Shown here one piece after another: positions 36,590-48,292 of a stretch of DNA of 64,000 nucleotides. The position numbers and the translations under genes are program-made. Under the pieces are notes generated by a model. The model did no database searches, was not told the origin of the DNA, and saw only the letters and a program-made list of their open reading frames with translations. Numbering within the stretch: position 1 is the stretch's first letter; every line of letters begins with the position of its first letter. This stretch comes from Hyphomicrobium sp. LHD-15 (lineage in GTDB: Bacteria > Pseudomonadota > Alphaproteobacteria > Rhizobiales > Hyphomicrobiaceae). The stretch covers positions 100,822-164,821 of the forward strand of contig NZ_JAVIFT010000008.1 of NCBI RefSeq assembly GCF_031157355.1, in the 5' to 3' direction.

Positions 36590-37933
36590 GTGGCTGATCC
36601 CGCCACCAGTCGCGGTCTCGATCCCGACACGCTGTTCGCGGACGCGCTGTCTCCCTACAAGCGCATCGTGCTCGCGGTTTCCGGCGGGCCGGACAGCATG
36701 GCGCTAATGACGCTGATGGCGCGCTGGGTCGCGTCCGGCAAGGCTCTGCGCGGGCTCTCGGTCGATGTGGCAACTGTCGATCACGGTCTGCGGGCCCAAT
36801 CGAGTCACGAAGCCGAATGGGTCGCAGGGCGCGCCAAGGCGTTCGGTTTTTCTCACACGACGCTGGTCTGGGGTGGGGAGAAGCCCGGTAGCGCAATCCA
36901 AGAGCGCGCGCGGGAAGCACGTTACGCGTTGCTCGTCGCGCACGCCGGGCGGTTGGCGCGAACCGGGCCGGGTGGTCCGGTCGCCGTGGTGACGGCGCAT
37001 ACGGCCGACGACCAGGCGGAGACGCTGATCATGCGTCTCGGCCGGGGGAGCGGTCTCGATGGGCTTGCCGGCATGGCGCCCTCGCGGCGTTTGCTTCCGG
37101 ACGGTTCCGTTCAACTGGTGCGGCCGCTGCTCGGGCTTTCGAAATCCGATCTCGCGGATGTGCTGCGGGAGAGCGGGGAAGACTGGCTCGACGATCCCAG
37201 CAACGAGCGCATCGTCTTCGAGCGCGTGAGGCTCAGGCGCGCCAACGCGCATCTCGCGGCACTCGGCCTTTCGAATGAAAAGCTCGTGGTGAGTGCGTCG
37301 CGTCTGTTGCGCGCGCGCGATGCGTTCGAGCAGCTCACCGCTGCAAGGCTAGAAGCACTCGCGGATTTGCACGGCGGGGCCTATGCGTCGCTCGACAGAG
37401 AGGCATGGCGGCGGGAGCCTGCCGAACTCAGGGTGCGGATGCTGGCGCGCCTGCTCGTTGCGTTCGGCGGCAATGCCAAGCCGGCGCAGCTCTCGCAAGT
37501 GGAAGCGCTCGAAGCGGTGCTGGCCCGTGACAAGGCGGTGGCGCAGACGCTCGGCGGATGCATCGTGTCACAAGGGCGGACGACGCTGCGTCTCTATCGG
37601 GAGCCGGGCCGAAGCAAAATTCCCGAGCTTGTGCTGGCGCCGGGTGAAGAGGCGCTGTGGGACTGGCGGTTTCGGATCAAATACGAGACGGGCGAGCAAC
37701 AGGATGAGGGCGAGGATACCCTCGGGCCCGTCCAGGTGCGTCCGCTCGGGCTGCAAGCTTATGCAACCCTTAGGGGTAATCTTTCGCCCAAGGATCGTCC
37801 GCCGGCCCGGGCCGCCGACGGTCTACCGGCAATCTGGTCGGGGGATCGCCTGATTGCGGTTCCAAGCCTCTCCGGCTGGGCTGAGAGCGATGGGCGCTTC
37901 TCGGCCGTCTTTCTTGGGCTCGATGCCGCTTGA
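36590..37933 (+). CDS. tilS: tRNA(Ile)-lysidine synthase
   Basis: ATP-dependent enzyme that converts C34 of tRNA-Ile(CAU) to lysidine, so the tRNA reads AUA. The 447-residue product starts at a GTG with CAGGAG upstream. The PP-loop AVSGGPDSMALM is near residue 28, with VDHGLR, TAHTADDQAETL and GLAGM following. A C-terminal recognition region extends to residue 447. It follows cpoB by 116 bp and precedes ftsH, the usual order. Confidence 0.96.
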   Translation: MADPATSRGLDPDTLFADALSPYKRIVLAVSGGPDSMALMTLMARWVASGKALRGLSVDVATVDHGLRAQSSHEAEWVAGRAKAFGFSHTTLVWGGEKPGSAIQERAREARYALLVAHAGRLARTGPGGPVAVVTAHTADDQAETLIMRLGRGSGLDGLAGMAPSRRLLPDGSVQLVRPLLGLSKSDLADVLRESGEDWLDDPSNERIVFERVRLRRANAHLAALGLSNEKLVVSASRLLRARDAFEQLTAARLEALADLHGGAYASLDREAWRREPAELRVRMLARLLVAFGGNAKPAQLSQVEALEAVLARDKAVAQTLGGCIVSQGRTTLRLYREPGRSKIPELVLAPGEEALWDWRFRIKYETGEQQDEGEDTLGPVQVRPLGLQAYATLRGNLSPKDRPPARAADGLPAIWSGDRLIAVPSLSGWAESDGRFSAVFLGLDAA

Positions 37934-38146
37934 ACCCCTGACGAGCTTGCTACGAGCGCCTGGGTCGCAGACGGTGCGCACCGGCGCCCGTGGGGGCTTT
38001 CACCAAATTACAGCGATACATCGTCGTAGGGGCTCGTAAACCGGCCATTCAACTTGGCAAACGGGGCCCTGGCACCTATCTTACCGAACAGTTAGACGCG
38101 GAACGTTCCGGCCTTCTCCCTGGCGCCGGATTTCTCGGGAAAACAG

Positions 38147-40072
<1,926 letters not shown>

Positions 40073-40102
40073 TGAGCGTTGTTAGGTTGGACTAAGTGTT
40101 CT

Positions 40103-40140
40103 GAACGGCCGCGATGTCGTCGCGGCCGTTCTGCTTTTCT
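40103..40140 (+). terminator. Rho-independent terminator of ftsH
   Basis: GAACGGCCGCGA (40103-40114) pairs perfectly with TCGCGGCCGTTC (40120-40131) over a 5-nt loop, then TGCTTTTCT. Confidence 0.93.
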
Positions 40141-40179
40141 GACGCCCGAATATCCCGCTGCGGTCCGTGGAACCGATTG

Positions 40180-41280
40180 ATGCAACGTTCTCTCTACATT
40201 CGTCCCCTCGGAATTTACGCCGCCCGGCAAGGCGCCGAGACACAGGAGCTTCCGCAGGAGATCTGGGGCGGGTTGCCGCTCGCGGGCGGTCCGCTGGCGT
40301 TTTCGGCGCTCGAGGTTCTCGAGCGGAGCCCGCGCGGTACGTTGCGCCGGACCATCGGGCTCAGCGATCTCTTCGAACGCGACTGGGGCCGCAACACGCT
40401 GGCGGCGGCCGATCTTCTGGAGGAGATCCGCGCCCCGCGCTCCCGTCTCGCTGGGCTCTCGCTCGATCGCACGCGGATCATGGGTATCGTCAACGTCACG
40501 CCCGACAGCTTCTCGGATGGCGGCCAGCATGACAACGCGGCGGCGGCGGTGGTGCATGGGCTCAAGCTTGCCGAAGCGGGCGCCGATATTCTCGATGTCG
40601 GCGGCGAGTCGACGCGCCCCGGCTCTGAGGCGGTCTCGCTGGACGACGAGCTGCGCCGGGTGATCCCGGTGGTCGAAGGGTTGCGCGCCAAAACCGAAGC
40701 GCTGATTTCCGTCGATACCCGCAAGGCCGAAGTGATGCGCCGCGCCGCGCAAGCCGGTGCCGATATCCTGAACGACGTTTCCGCATTGACTCACGATCCG
40801 CGCGCGCTCGACGTGGCAGCCGAAAGCGGGCTGCCGATCATGCTGATGCATGCGCAGGGCGACCCGAAAACGATGAACGACAATCCGCAGTACAGCGATG
40901 TCGTGCTCGACGTGTTCGATTTTCTCGAGCAGAGGATCCGCGCGTGCGTGGCGGCCGGGGTTCCCAAGACGCGGCTGATCGCCGATCCCGGCATCGGTTT
41001 CGGCAAGCATTTGCACCACAACGTCGCGGTGCTCAATGCGATGAGCCTTTATCACGGCCTTGGCGTGCCGGTTCTGCTCGGGGCCAGCCGCAAGAAGCTG
41101 ATCGGACAGATCTGCAATGTCGAAGACCCGCGGGCGCGGGTTCCGGGCTCGATCGCGGCGGCGCTGCATTCGATCTCGCAGGGCGTCCAGATCGTGCGGG
41201 TGCACGATGTCGCCGAGACGCGGCAGGCGGTGGCGGTGTGGGAAGCCGCCCAGGCCGGGTCGGAGAGCGGGCTCGGGTGA
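40180..41280 (+). CDS. folP: Dihydropteroate synthase with N-terminal extension
   Basis: Condenses p-aminobenzoate with dihydropterin pyrophosphate in folate synthesis. From the ATG at 40180 it has 366 residues. The catalytic TIM barrel occupies about 97-366 with RIMGIVNVTPDSFSDGG, DVGGESTRPGSE, NDVSA, DPGIGFGKH and GASRKKLIG. About 95 residues (YIRPLGIYAARQG ... LAGGPLAF ... GRNTLAAADLL) precede it and are not part of the typical 270-290 residue enzyme. The sulfonamide and pterin site motifs are intact. It follows ftsH and precedes glmM, as in many proteobacteria. Confidence 0.93.
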   Translation: MQRSLYIRPLGIYAARQGAETQELPQEIWGGLPLAGGPLAFSALEVLERSPRGTLRRTIGLSDLFERDWGRNTLAAADLLEEIRAPRSRLAGLSLDRTRIMGIVNVTPDSFSDGGQHDNAAAAVVHGLKLAEAGADILDVGGESTRPGSEAVSLDDELRRVIPVVEGLRAKTEALISVDTRKAEVMRRAAQAGADILNDVSALTHDPRALDVAAESGLPIMLMHAQGDPKTMNDNPQYSDVVLDVFDFLEQRIRACVAAGVPKTRLIADPGIGFGKHLHHNVAVLNAMSLYHGLGVPVLLGASRKKLIGQICNVEDPRARVPGSIAAALHSISQGVQIVRVHDVAETRQAVAVWEAAQAGSESGLG

Positions 41281-41476
41281 GCCGGGGTTAGATTCGACCT
41301 TAATTTGCACCTGATAAGGTTGCAGTTTGTAAGGCATTTCGCGGTATGCTGGCGGGTGGCGCGCTTGCTTGCTTTGCGGCGCGCTAAGTTTTTGTTGAGA
41401 TTTTCCGCGCGCCTTTTGCGCCCGCGTCCGCTGGGCTTAAAATCGTGCGATCTGCGCTTCGGGGTGAGGGAAACAC

Positions 41477-42829
41477 ATGACACGCCGCTATTTCGGTACC
41501 GACGGCATTCGTGGGCTCGCCAACCGGCACCCGATGACATCCGAGGTTGCGCTGAAAGTCGGCATGGCCGCCGGCAAGCTGTTTCAAAGCGGCACGCATC
41601 GTCATCGCGTGGTCATCGGCAAGGACACGCGGCTCTCGGGCTATATGCTCGAGGCGGCGCTGATGAGCGGCTTTACGTCGGTCGGTATGGACGTGTTCCT
41701 GCTGGGGCCGATGCCGACACCGGCCGTTGCCATGCTGACGCGCAGCTTGCGCGCCGATCTCGGCGTCATGATCTCGGCGTCGCACAACCGTTACGACGAC
41801 AACGGCATCAAGCTGTTCGATCCCGACGGCTACAAGCTTTCCGACGATGTGGAGTTGGAGATCGAGCGCCTGATCGAGGGGCCGAGCGAGCCGCTGTTGG
41901 CTTCCGCCGATCGCATCGGGCGCGCGACGCGCGTCGACAGTGCCCAAGAGCGCTACATCGAATTCGCCAAGCGCACGCTGCCCAAGAACCTCAAGCTCAA
42001 CGGCCTCCGGATCGTGATCGATTGCGCGAACGGCGCGGCCTACAAGGTTGCTCCCGAAGCGCTGTGGGAACTCGGCGCCGAGGTGATCAAGATCGGCGTC
42101 GATCCCAACGGACGCAACATCAACTACAAGTGCGGATCGACGGCGCCGGAAGCACTGATTGAAAAGGTGCGTGAAGTGCGCGCCGATATCGGCATTGCCC
42201 TCGACGGCGACGCCGACCGCGTGGTGATCGTCGACGAGAAGGGCCATATCGTCGATGGCGATCAGTTGATGGCGGTGATCGCGGAAAGCTGGAACCGGCG
42301 CGGCCGGCTCAGCGCCGGCGGCATCGTGGCGACGGTCATGAGCAATCTCGGGCTCGAACGCTATCTCAAGGAGCAGGGGCTTTCGCTGGCGCGCACGCCG
42401 GTCGGCGACCGCTACGTCGTCGAGCACATGCGCCGGCATGGTTACAACGTGGGTGGCGAGCAGTCCGGGCATATCGTGCTGTCGGACTTCACCACCACTG
42501 GCGATGGGCTGGTTTCCTCGCTGCAGGTGCTCGCGTGCGTCGTGGCGACAGGCAAGCCCGTTTCGGAAGTGTGCGCGCGCTTCACGCCGCTGCCGCAGGT
42601 GCTGCAGAACGTGCGCTATGCCAACGGCAAACCGCTCGAAGACAACCGCGTCCGCCGCGCCATCGAGGGCGCGCAGAAGCGTCTTGGCGAAGCCGGACGC
42701 CTCGTGATCCGGCCCTCGGGCACGGAGCCCGTCATTCGCGTGATGGCGGAGGGCGACGACGAGAAGCTCGTCAACACGGTCGTCGGCGACATCGTCGAAG
42801 CGGTGAAGGCGGCGGCTCAGGCTGCTTGA
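41477..42829 (+). CDS. glmM: Phosphoglucosamine mutase
   Basis: Converts glucosamine-6-phosphate to glucosamine-1-phosphate for UDP-GlcNAc, peptidoglycan and lipopolysaccharide. The 450-residue product has the phosphoserine loop ISASHN (Ser102), the metal loop DGDADR (243-248), GEQSGH and the phosphate-binding [12 protein letters not shown]. Length is typical. It completes the ftsH-folP-glmM order. Confidence 0.97.
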   Translation: MTRRYFGTDGIRGLANRHPMTSEVALKVGMAAGKLFQSGTHRHRVVIGKDTRLSGYMLEAALMSGFTSVGMDVFLLGPMPTPAVAMLTRSLRADLGVMISASHNRYDDNGIKLFDPDGYKLSDDVELEIERLIEGPSEPLLASADRIGRATRVDSAQERYIEFAKRTLPKNLKLNGLRIVIDCANGAAYKVAPEALWELGAEVIKIGVDPNGRNINYKCGSTAPEALIEKVREVRADIGIALDGDADRVVIVDEKGHIVDGDQLMAVIAESWNRRGRLSAGGIVATVMSNLGLERYLKEQGLSLARTPVGDRYVVEHMRRHGYNVGGEQSGHIVLSDFTTTGDGLVSSLQVLACVVATGKPVSEVCARFTPLPQVLQNVRYANGKPLEDNRVRRAIEGAQKRLGEAGRLVIRPSGTEPVIRVMAEGDDEKLVNTVVGDIVEAVKAAAQAA

Positions 42830-42864
42830 GAGCCGTTCGGCTGTGTGAGGGGTTCCGCGCGTCT

Positions 42865-42878
42865 TTTCGTTAACGAAA
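42865..42878. promoter_or_regulatory. Perfect 14-bp palindrome
   Basis: TTTCGTTAACGAAA is self-complementary and lies 36 bp after the glmM stop and 187 bp before the outer-membrane protein gene. With no loop or T-run it looks more like a dimeric operator than a terminator. The binding protein is unknown. Confidence 0.4.
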
Positions 42879-42964
42879 GGTAGCTTCGCGCTGCTGCTGC
42901 GTGAGGCTTCCTTGCCGCACGATGTGTCTTCCGTGCGCTCGCGTGCCCCGAAACGAGGCGGCGC

Positions 42965-42979
42965 TTAAGTCCGTATTAA
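42965..42979 (+). promoter_or_regulatory. CtrA-type box upstream of the outer-membrane protein gene
   Basis: TTAAGTCCGTATTAA is an exact TTAA-N7-TTAA match to the CtrA consensus, 87 bp upstream of the barrel-protein start. It is compatible with cell-cycle control of that gene. It is a single match and binding is untested. Confidence 0.5.
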
Positions 42980-43066
42980 ACGTTCTCGGACAAATTTCCT
43001 GGATCAAGTGCTGCGTCGGTTTTCGGCTCGCTTCGACGCGCGACGCCGCATGTGAAAGGGATAGTC

Positions 43067-43909
43067 ATGAGACTTCTACGCGTTTGCGCCCTCGCGGGCG
43101 CAGCCGTCAGCGCAGCTTTGCTTTTCGTATCCGTCGCGCCGGCCCAGGCTGCTGATCTCGGATATGGAAGCATCAAGGATATTCCGCCGCCTCCGTCGGG
43201 CCGCGCCTGGTATCTCAAGGGTACCATCGGCATGAAGAACCCGGAGCCGGATTCGATCTGGACGAACGGCCACGGCAACGATGGCTATCAGACGGGTGAT
43301 TTCACGGTTCATCACGTCGACATCAAGAGCACGGCGCTGTTCGGCATGGGCATCGGCATCGAGCACAGCCGCTGGCTGCGTTTCGACGTGACGGGTGAGT
43401 ATCGCGGCAAGCAGCTGTTCGTGGCGCAGGATTCGTACAACAGCGGCCCGTGCGGCACGCCGGGGAACTGCGGAACCAACGAATATACCGCCGATCTCGA
43501 AAGCTGGCTCGGCCTCGTCAACGCCTACGTCGATCTCGGGACTTGGCGCGGGATCACGCCGTATGTCGGCGGCGGCGTCGGCTTCGGCGCAATCACGGTC
43601 ATGGGCTTCAAGGACGTCAACGTTCCGAACGACAGCGTCTATTACGGAGACAAGGACAAGACGACGACCAACTTCGCGTGGGCGCTCTACGCGGGCGTGA
43701 GCTATGACGTGACGCCGCAATTCACGCTGGATCTCGGCTATCGCTACACCGATCTCGGTACCGTCAAGACGGGAACTGCAACGGCCTACGATGGCTCGGA
43801 CAGCTACACGGGTCTCCAGATCCGGGACATCGTCTCGCACGACCTGCTGTTCAGCGCGCGCTATCGCCTCGATCAGCCGCAGCCGGTCTATCCGGTGGCA
43901 TTCAAGTAA
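43067..43909 (+). CDS. Outer-membrane beta-barrel protein (Omp25/OmpW-like)
   Basis: 280-residue exported protein; the start at 43067 follows GAAAGGGA. The signal peptide ends AQAAD (about residue 25). Alternating hydrophobic strands (ALFGMGIGIEHSRWLRFDVT, WALYAGVSYDVTPQFTLDL) and the C-terminal LLFSARYRL are typical of 8-stranded opacity/Omp25 barrels. One extracellular loop has two cysteines (PCGTPGNCGT). A CtrA-type box and a 14-bp palindrome lie upstream, and a terminator follows. Confidence 0.87.
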   Translation: MRLLRVCALAGAAVSAALLFVSVAPAQAADLGYGSIKDIPPPPSGRAWYLKGTIGMKNPEPDSIWTNGHGNDGYQTGDFTVHHVDIKSTALFGMGIGIEHSRWLRFDVTGEYRGKQLFVAQDSYNSGPCGTPGNCGTNEYTADLESWLGLVNAYVDLGTWRGITPYVGGGVGFGAITVMGFKDVNVPNDSVYYGDKDKTTTNFAWALYAGVSYDVTPQFTLDLGYRYTDLGTVKTGTATAYDGSDSYTGLQIRDIVSHDLLFSARYRLDQPQPVYPVAFK

Positions 43910-43965
43910 GGGATTGAAGGCGCGGCCCAAGGTTTCTCGTAAGGGCTGCGTCTTCGTAGGTTTGG

Positions 43966-44016
43966 CTGGAGCGCGCTTGCCGGTGTTCGCACCGCAATCG
44001 CGCTCCAGCTTTTTTT
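43966..44016 (+). terminator. Terminator of the outer-membrane protein gene (hairpin A variant)
   Basis: CTGGAGCGCG (43966-43975) pairs perfectly with CGCGCTCCAG (43999-44008), with inner TTGC/GCAA pairing, then CTTTTTTTA. It is both a strong terminator and a variant of hairpin A of the composite palindrome family. Confidence 0.88.
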
Positions 44017-44018
44017 AT

Positions 44019-44069
44019 GAGACCGCTCATTCGTGCCTCGGGCCGATAGGCTTGAAGCGATCCTGGTTT
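44019..44069. repeat. Composite palindromic element, copy 3 (hairpin B)
   Basis: GAGACCGCTCATTCGTGCCTC ... CTTGAAGCGATCCTGGTTT is a diverged hairpin B directly after the hairpin A terminator. The A-then-B order matches the copies at 28910, 33784 and 55527. Confidence 0.72.
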
Positions 44070-44073
44070 ACGT

Positions 44074-44110
44074 AAACGGGTCGGCATTTGCCGGCCCGTT
44101 TGCCATTTTT
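44074..44110 (+). terminator. Second terminator downstream of the outer-membrane protein
   Basis: AAACGGGTCGGCA (44074-44086) pairs with TGCCGGCCCGTTT (44089-44101), with one G-U, then GCCATTTTT. Confidence 0.8.
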
Positions 44111-44248
44111 GCGCCCGTTAAGGATGTCAATTCGGGGCGTCACGGCTGCTTTATGCAGTCGTGAGAAAAAGCACGCGCGCGGCCATAATTTCGTCTCGAA
44201 ACGGCCGCACACGAGCCATCGGATGACGGCCGTTCCCAAGCGGCCCGG

Positions 44249-46012
44249 ATGAGCCCGCCCTATCAGATTTCTCAGCTCCCAGCGGAAAGGTCACGCCCCG
44301 TGAAGCAGGCCCTTGTCGTCACGCTTTTGTCCCTCATGCTGCCCATTGGGGTTGCGCGCGCGGCGGAAGTCGAAGCGATCTCCAGGATCGACGCGGTCAC
44401 GGTTTATCCGATGGGCGCCGAAGTTCTGCGTGTTGCCAAGGTTCAGCTCGAGAAGGGCGATCATACGATCGTGTTTCGCGACCTGCCGGCAGGTGCCGTC
44501 GAAGGCTCGATCCGCGTCGAGGGGAGCGCTACCGGCAAGCTCGAGATCGGCTCGGTCGATACGCGCAGGATGTTCGTTCCGCGCACCGACGCGGATGCCT
44601 CGGTCACGGAGCGGCGGCGCATCGAGGTCGAGATCGAAGCGCTTCGCGACGATCGCACGCGGCTCGAAGCGCAGGTGCAGGGCGCCGAGACGCAGAAGAC
44701 ACTGATCGGAAATCTCGCGCAGCTTCCGACGCGGCCGGCACCGGCCGCAGGCGCCGAACGCAGCGAGGACTGGACGTCCATTCTGACCCTGATCGCGGCC
44801 GGCTCGACGGAAGCGCAGCGCGTGATCCAGGAAGCGCAGGTTCGTATTCGCGAGACCGATCGCAAGATCGAGGAACTCGAAAAGAAGCTTGGCGAGATCG
44901 CGCCCGAGCGCACCGAGCGCACCGAAGCGAAGGTGTTCGTGGTCGCGCAGTCGGCGCTCGAAGCCGATATCACGGTGCGCTACCAGGTGGCCCATGCATC
45001 GTGGACGCCGCTTTACGATGTGCGGCTTGCGACCGGCGCCAAGACGGTGGCGCCGAAGATCGATCTCACGCGCCGCGCCGCAATCAGCCAAAAAACCGGC
45101 GAGAGCTGGAGCGACGTCGCGCTGACGCTTTCGACGACGCGGCCGACGGCCGGCGCGTCGGCACCCGAACTCAGGTCTCTGATCGTCGATTTCGAACCGG
45201 AAGCGCGTCCGGTTCCGCCGCCGGTCACGATGCAGTCGGCCCCCGTTGGCCGGATGGCCGATGAAGAAGCCGCGAAGCCGGAAGCTGCGCTGGAAGCAGA
45301 CGCACGTGACAATGACGGCCTTGCCGGCGGAGCGCTGCAGCGCAAGCGGGCGGTTCTGGCCGAACGACCGGCTGAAGTGGTGCAGGCGCCGTTCCACGCG
45401 CTCTATGCGGTTCCGGGACGTCTCACCATTCCGGAGACGGGCGAAGCCAAGCGCGTTCAGCTTGGTGCCGAGGCTGTCGAGCCGCAGCTGACAATCCGCG
45501 CCGTCCCGAAGCTCGATGCCAAGGCCTATCTCTACGCCAAGTTCACCCTGCCCAAGGGATCGCCGCTGCTGCCGGGTTCCGTCTCGCTGTTCCGCGACGG
45601 AACCTTCGTCGGCACCGGGCGGCTTCCGATGCTGTCGCCAGGTGAGGAGCACGAGCTTGGATTCGGGATCGACGATCTCGTGCGCGTGCGCCATGCGGTT
45701 GCGCAGGAGACGCGCGGGGAGACCGGCCTGATCTCGACCTCGCGCACCGACAGCCGCAACTATCTTCTCTCGATCAAGAGCATGCATGAGCGGGCGATCG
45801 CGCTCTCGATCTTCGACCAGATCCCGGTTTCGGCCAACCAGGATATCAAGGTCGAGCTGACGGGCCGGACCAGCCCCAGCAAACAGAATGTCGACGACAA
45901 GCGCGGCGTTCTCGTGTGGGAGGGGAAACTCGAGCCCGACCAGGAGCAGACCATCGAATTCGGTTACCGGGTCTCCTGGCCGTCGTCCAAGTCCATAATT
46001 TATAGGCAGTAA
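44249..46012 (+). CDS. DUF4139/DUF4140 (mucoidy-inhibitor MuiA family) exported protein
   Basis: 587-residue protein (572 if the GTG at 44300, preceded by GGAAAGG, is the start; that start gives a cleaner signal peptide). The signal ends ARAAE. The N-terminal domain has VTVYPMGAEVLR, coiled coil lies at about 120-225 (RRRIEVEIEALRDDRTRLE), and the DUF4139 barrel-like region follows with HASWTPLYDVRL, SQKTGESWSDVALTLSTTRP and the C-terminal WEGKLEPDQEQTIEFGYRV. Family members affect exopolysaccharide or envelope phenotypes; the activity is unknown. Confidence 0.87.
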   Translation: MSPPYQISQLPAERSRPVKQALVVTLLSLMLPIGVARAAEVEAISRIDAVTVYPMGAEVLRVAKVQLEKGDHTIVFRDLPAGAVEGSIRVEGSATGKLEIGSVDTRRMFVPRTDADASVTERRRIEVEIEALRDDRTRLEAQVQGAETQKTLIGNLAQLPTRPAPAAGAERSEDWTSILTLIAAGSTEAQRVIQEAQVRIRETDRKIEELEKKLGEIAPERTERTEAKVFVVAQSALEADITVRYQVAHASWTPLYDVRLATGAKTVAPKIDLTRRAAISQKTGESWSDVALTLSTTRPTAGASAPELRSLIVDFEPEARPVPPPVTMQSAPVGRMADEEAAKPEAALEADARDNDGLAGGALQRKRAVLAERPAEVVQAPFHALYAVPGRLTIPETGEAKRVQLGAEAVEPQLTIRAVPKLDAKAYLYAKFTLPKGSPLLPGSVSLFRDGTFVGTGRLPMLSPGEEHELGFGIDDLVRVRHAVAQETRGETGLISTSRTDSRNYLLSIKSMHERAIALSIFDQIPVSANQDIKVELTGRTSPSKQNVDDKRGVLVWEGKLEPDQEQTIEFGYRVSWPSSKSIIYRQ

Positions 46013-46144
46013 TTGCCGATTTTTCGGGGGACCGCAGGGCGTTTTCTCGGCGGTTTTCCGCCCTCGCATGCGGCGCCTGGGACGGGCGGCGGATAGTTGT
46101 TGGCCAGCGCCGTGACGAGCGCTAAATGTAGGCCAGATGGTTCA

Positions 46145-46174
46145 GGCCCCGGCTCGATCAGCCGGGGCCATTTC
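46145..46174 (+). terminator. Probable terminator before purA
   Basis: GGCCCCGGCT (46145-46154) pairs with AGCCGGGGCC (46160-46169), then ATTTC. It is only 28 bp before the purA ATG, so it could instead be a leader attenuator of purA. Confidence 0.6.
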
Positions 46175-46196
46175 ATGACAAGTGGTGGACACGCAA

Positions 46197-47489
46197 ATGG
46201 CTAACGTTGTCGTCGTCGGCGCGCAGTGGGGCGACGAGGGGAAGGGCAAGATCGTCGATTGGCTCTCGGAGCGCGCGGATGTCGTGGTGCGCTTCCAGGG
46301 AGGGCATAATGCGGGCCATACGCTGGTTATCGGCAACAAGACCTACAAGCTTTCGCTGCTGCCTTCGGGCGTCGTGCGCGACGGCAAGCTCGGCATAATC
46401 GGCAACGGCGTCGTCGTCGATCCGTGGGCGCTCATTGCCGAGATCGAGAAGCTCGAAGGCCAGGGCGTCACAGTCAATCGCGACAAGCTCAGGATCGCCG
46501 AGAACGCGACGCTGATCCTGCCGTTCCATAGCGAGCTCGACGTGATGCGCGAGGAGGCGGCGGGTGACGGCAAGATCGGCACCACGGGGCGTGGCATCGG
46601 CCCCGCCTATGAGGACAAGGTCGGCCGCCGCGCCATTCGCGCGCAGGACTTGAGGAATATTGCGACGCTGGGTCCGAAGATCGACCGCATGCTGCTGCAT
46701 CACAATGCGCTGCGCCGCGGTCTCGGCAAGGAGGAGGTCAGCAAGGACGCCGTGCTTGCCGAGCTGGCCGCGATCGCGCCGAAGGTCGTTCCCTACATCG
46801 ACGTCACCTGGGAGCTGCTCGACGACGCGAAGAAGGCGGGCAAGCGCATTCTGTTCGAGGGCGCGCAAGGCGCACTGCTCGACGTCGATCACGGCACCTA
46901 TCCGTTCGTCACGTCGTCGAACACGGTTGCCGCGCAGGCGGCGGCAGGATCGGGCGTCGGACCGAGCGCGCTGGGCTTCGTGCTCGGAATCGCGAAGGCT
47001 TACACGACGCGCGTCGGCGCGGGACCGTTCCCGACCGAGCTTACCGACGAGATCGGCGAAACGATCGGTGTGCGGGGCCACGAGTTCGGAACGGTGACGG
47101 GTCGCAAGCGCCGTTGCGGATGGTTCGATGCGGTGCTCGTGCGCCAGGTCGCCAAGGTTTCGGGCATCGACGGCATCGCGCTGACGAAGCTCGACGTGCT
47201 CGACGGCTTCTCTGAAATCAAGGTGTGCGTCGGCTACAAACTTGACGGCCAGAGGCTCAACAGGCTGCCGGCCGGCATCAACGCGCAATCGCGCGTCGAG
47301 CCGATCTGGGAGACGTTCGAGGGGTGGTCAGAGTCGACGCGCGGCGCACGGCGTTGGGCGGATCTGCCGGCGCAGGCGGTCAAGTACGTGAAGCACATCG
47401 AGGAGCTGATCGAGTGCCCGGTGACGCTGCTCTCCACGAGCCCCGAGCGTGACGATACGATCCTGATGAAGGATCCGTTTGAAGATTAA
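46197..47489 (+). CDS. purA: Adenylosuccinate synthetase
   Basis: GTP-dependent ligation of IMP and aspartate, committing IMP to AMP. The 430-residue product from the ATG at 46197 has [14 protein letters not shown] (residues 8-21 region), [28 protein letters not shown] and [10 protein letters not shown]. Length is exact for the family. An upstream in-frame GTG five codons earlier is less likely. Confidence 0.97.
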   Translation: MANVVVVGAQWGDEGKGKIVDWLSERADVVVRFQGGHNAGHTLVIGNKTYKLSLLPSGVVRDGKLGIIGNGVVVDPWALIAEIEKLEGQGVTVNRDKLRIAENATLILPFHSELDVMREEAAGDGKIGTTGRGIGPAYEDKVGRRAIRAQDLRNIATLGPKIDRMLLHHNALRRGLGKEEVSKDAVLAELAAIAPKVVPYIDVTWELLDDAKKAGKRILFEGAQGALLDVDHGTYPFVTSSNTVAAQAAAGSGVGPSALGFVLGIAKAYTTRVGAGPFPTELTDEIGETIGVRGHEFGTVTGRKRRCGWFDAVLVRQVAKVSGIDGIALTKLDVLDGFSEIKVCVGYKLDGQRLNRLPAGINAQSRVEPIWETFEGWSESTRGARRWADLPAQAVKYVKHIEELIECPVTLLSTSPERDDTILMKDPFED

Positions 47490-47558
47490 GAATTCGGCAC
47501 TGGGCATTCGGCACTCGGGAAGAGTCTCGACAATGGGGCCGATTGCCGATTGCCGGGG

Positions 47559-48065
47559 TCAGCGGCCGGAGACGAGGCCGGTGAAGCGTTGCAGGGCGCC
47601 GTCTTCCAGCTCGATCGCGAGGATGCGGGCGGGATTGACGGGGCCGGGGAACGTGATGGTGCCCGGCGCCACCCGCTTAAAGCCGAAGCGGCCGTAATAG
47701 GGCTCATCGCCGACGAGCACGACGATCTTGATGTCGCCGGTGCGGGCGGTTTCGAGAGCTTCGCGGATCAAGGTCCGGCCGAAGCCTTGGCCTGCGTACT
47801 CTGACGCGACGACCAGCGGCCCGAGCAGAGCTGCTCCCTTGTTGCCGCCGATCGAGATTTCCGACATCCGGATCGCCGCGACCAGCTGGTCGCCGTCCAT
47901 CGCCAAACGGCAAAAAGCTGAGATCTCCGTTTCCGGGCCCTTCTGCTCGCGGACGCGGTAGGCGGTGCGCGCGAAGCGGCCGGGGCCGAAGACGCGGTCA
48001 TGGAGGGCGGAGATCAGGGGAACATCCTCCGGCGTGGCTGGCCGGGTGACGACTTTTGAAAGCAT
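47559..48065 (-). CDS. GNAT-family N-acetyltransferase
   Basis: 168-residue acetyltransferase from the ATG at 48065; a TTG 13 codons earlier is possible. The acetyl-CoA site AGQGFGRTLIREAL (Q/RxxGxG/A) follows the LLGPLVVASEYAG strand, and DEPYYGRFGFKRV is the typical C-terminal motif of YhbS-like members. The substrate is unknown. It is convergent with purA. Confidence 0.88.
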   Translation of the reverse strand: MLSKVVTRPATPEDVPLISALHDRVFGPGRFARTAYRVREQKGPETEISAFCRLAMDGDQLVAAIRMSEISIGGNKGAALLGPLVVASEYAGQGFGRTLIREALETARTGDIKIVVLVGDEPYYGRFGFKRVAPGTITFPGPVNPARILAIELEDGALQRFTGLVSGR

Positions 48066-48292
48066 CGGACGGGATCCTGGGCTGAGGTCAGACGAGCGGT
48101 TCAACGCGCAAGGCGCGGCAGGCGCGCTCGTCGCGGTCGCATCTCACTCAGACTGGCGGATCGTGTGCTCATAGGTCCCTGTACTCATTGGTGGCGGGGC
48201 TTTAGCACGGGGTCCGGGGCGGGTCCAGACGTTGCCCCTGTCATAATTCGTTAGCCAAAACCGGCCGATGCGGCGGCTAGAGACGACCGACC

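Noticed and set aside
38086..38102. Degenerate TTAC-N7-TTAG near ftsH as a CtrA site
   Set aside because: Both half-sites deviate from TTAA, so it is weaker than the exact boxes at 31972 and 42965.
44291..46069. 592-codon ORF antisense to the DUF4139 gene
   Set aside because: Composition dominated by Arg/Leu/Asp, no signal, no motif, and the sense frame has clear family domains.
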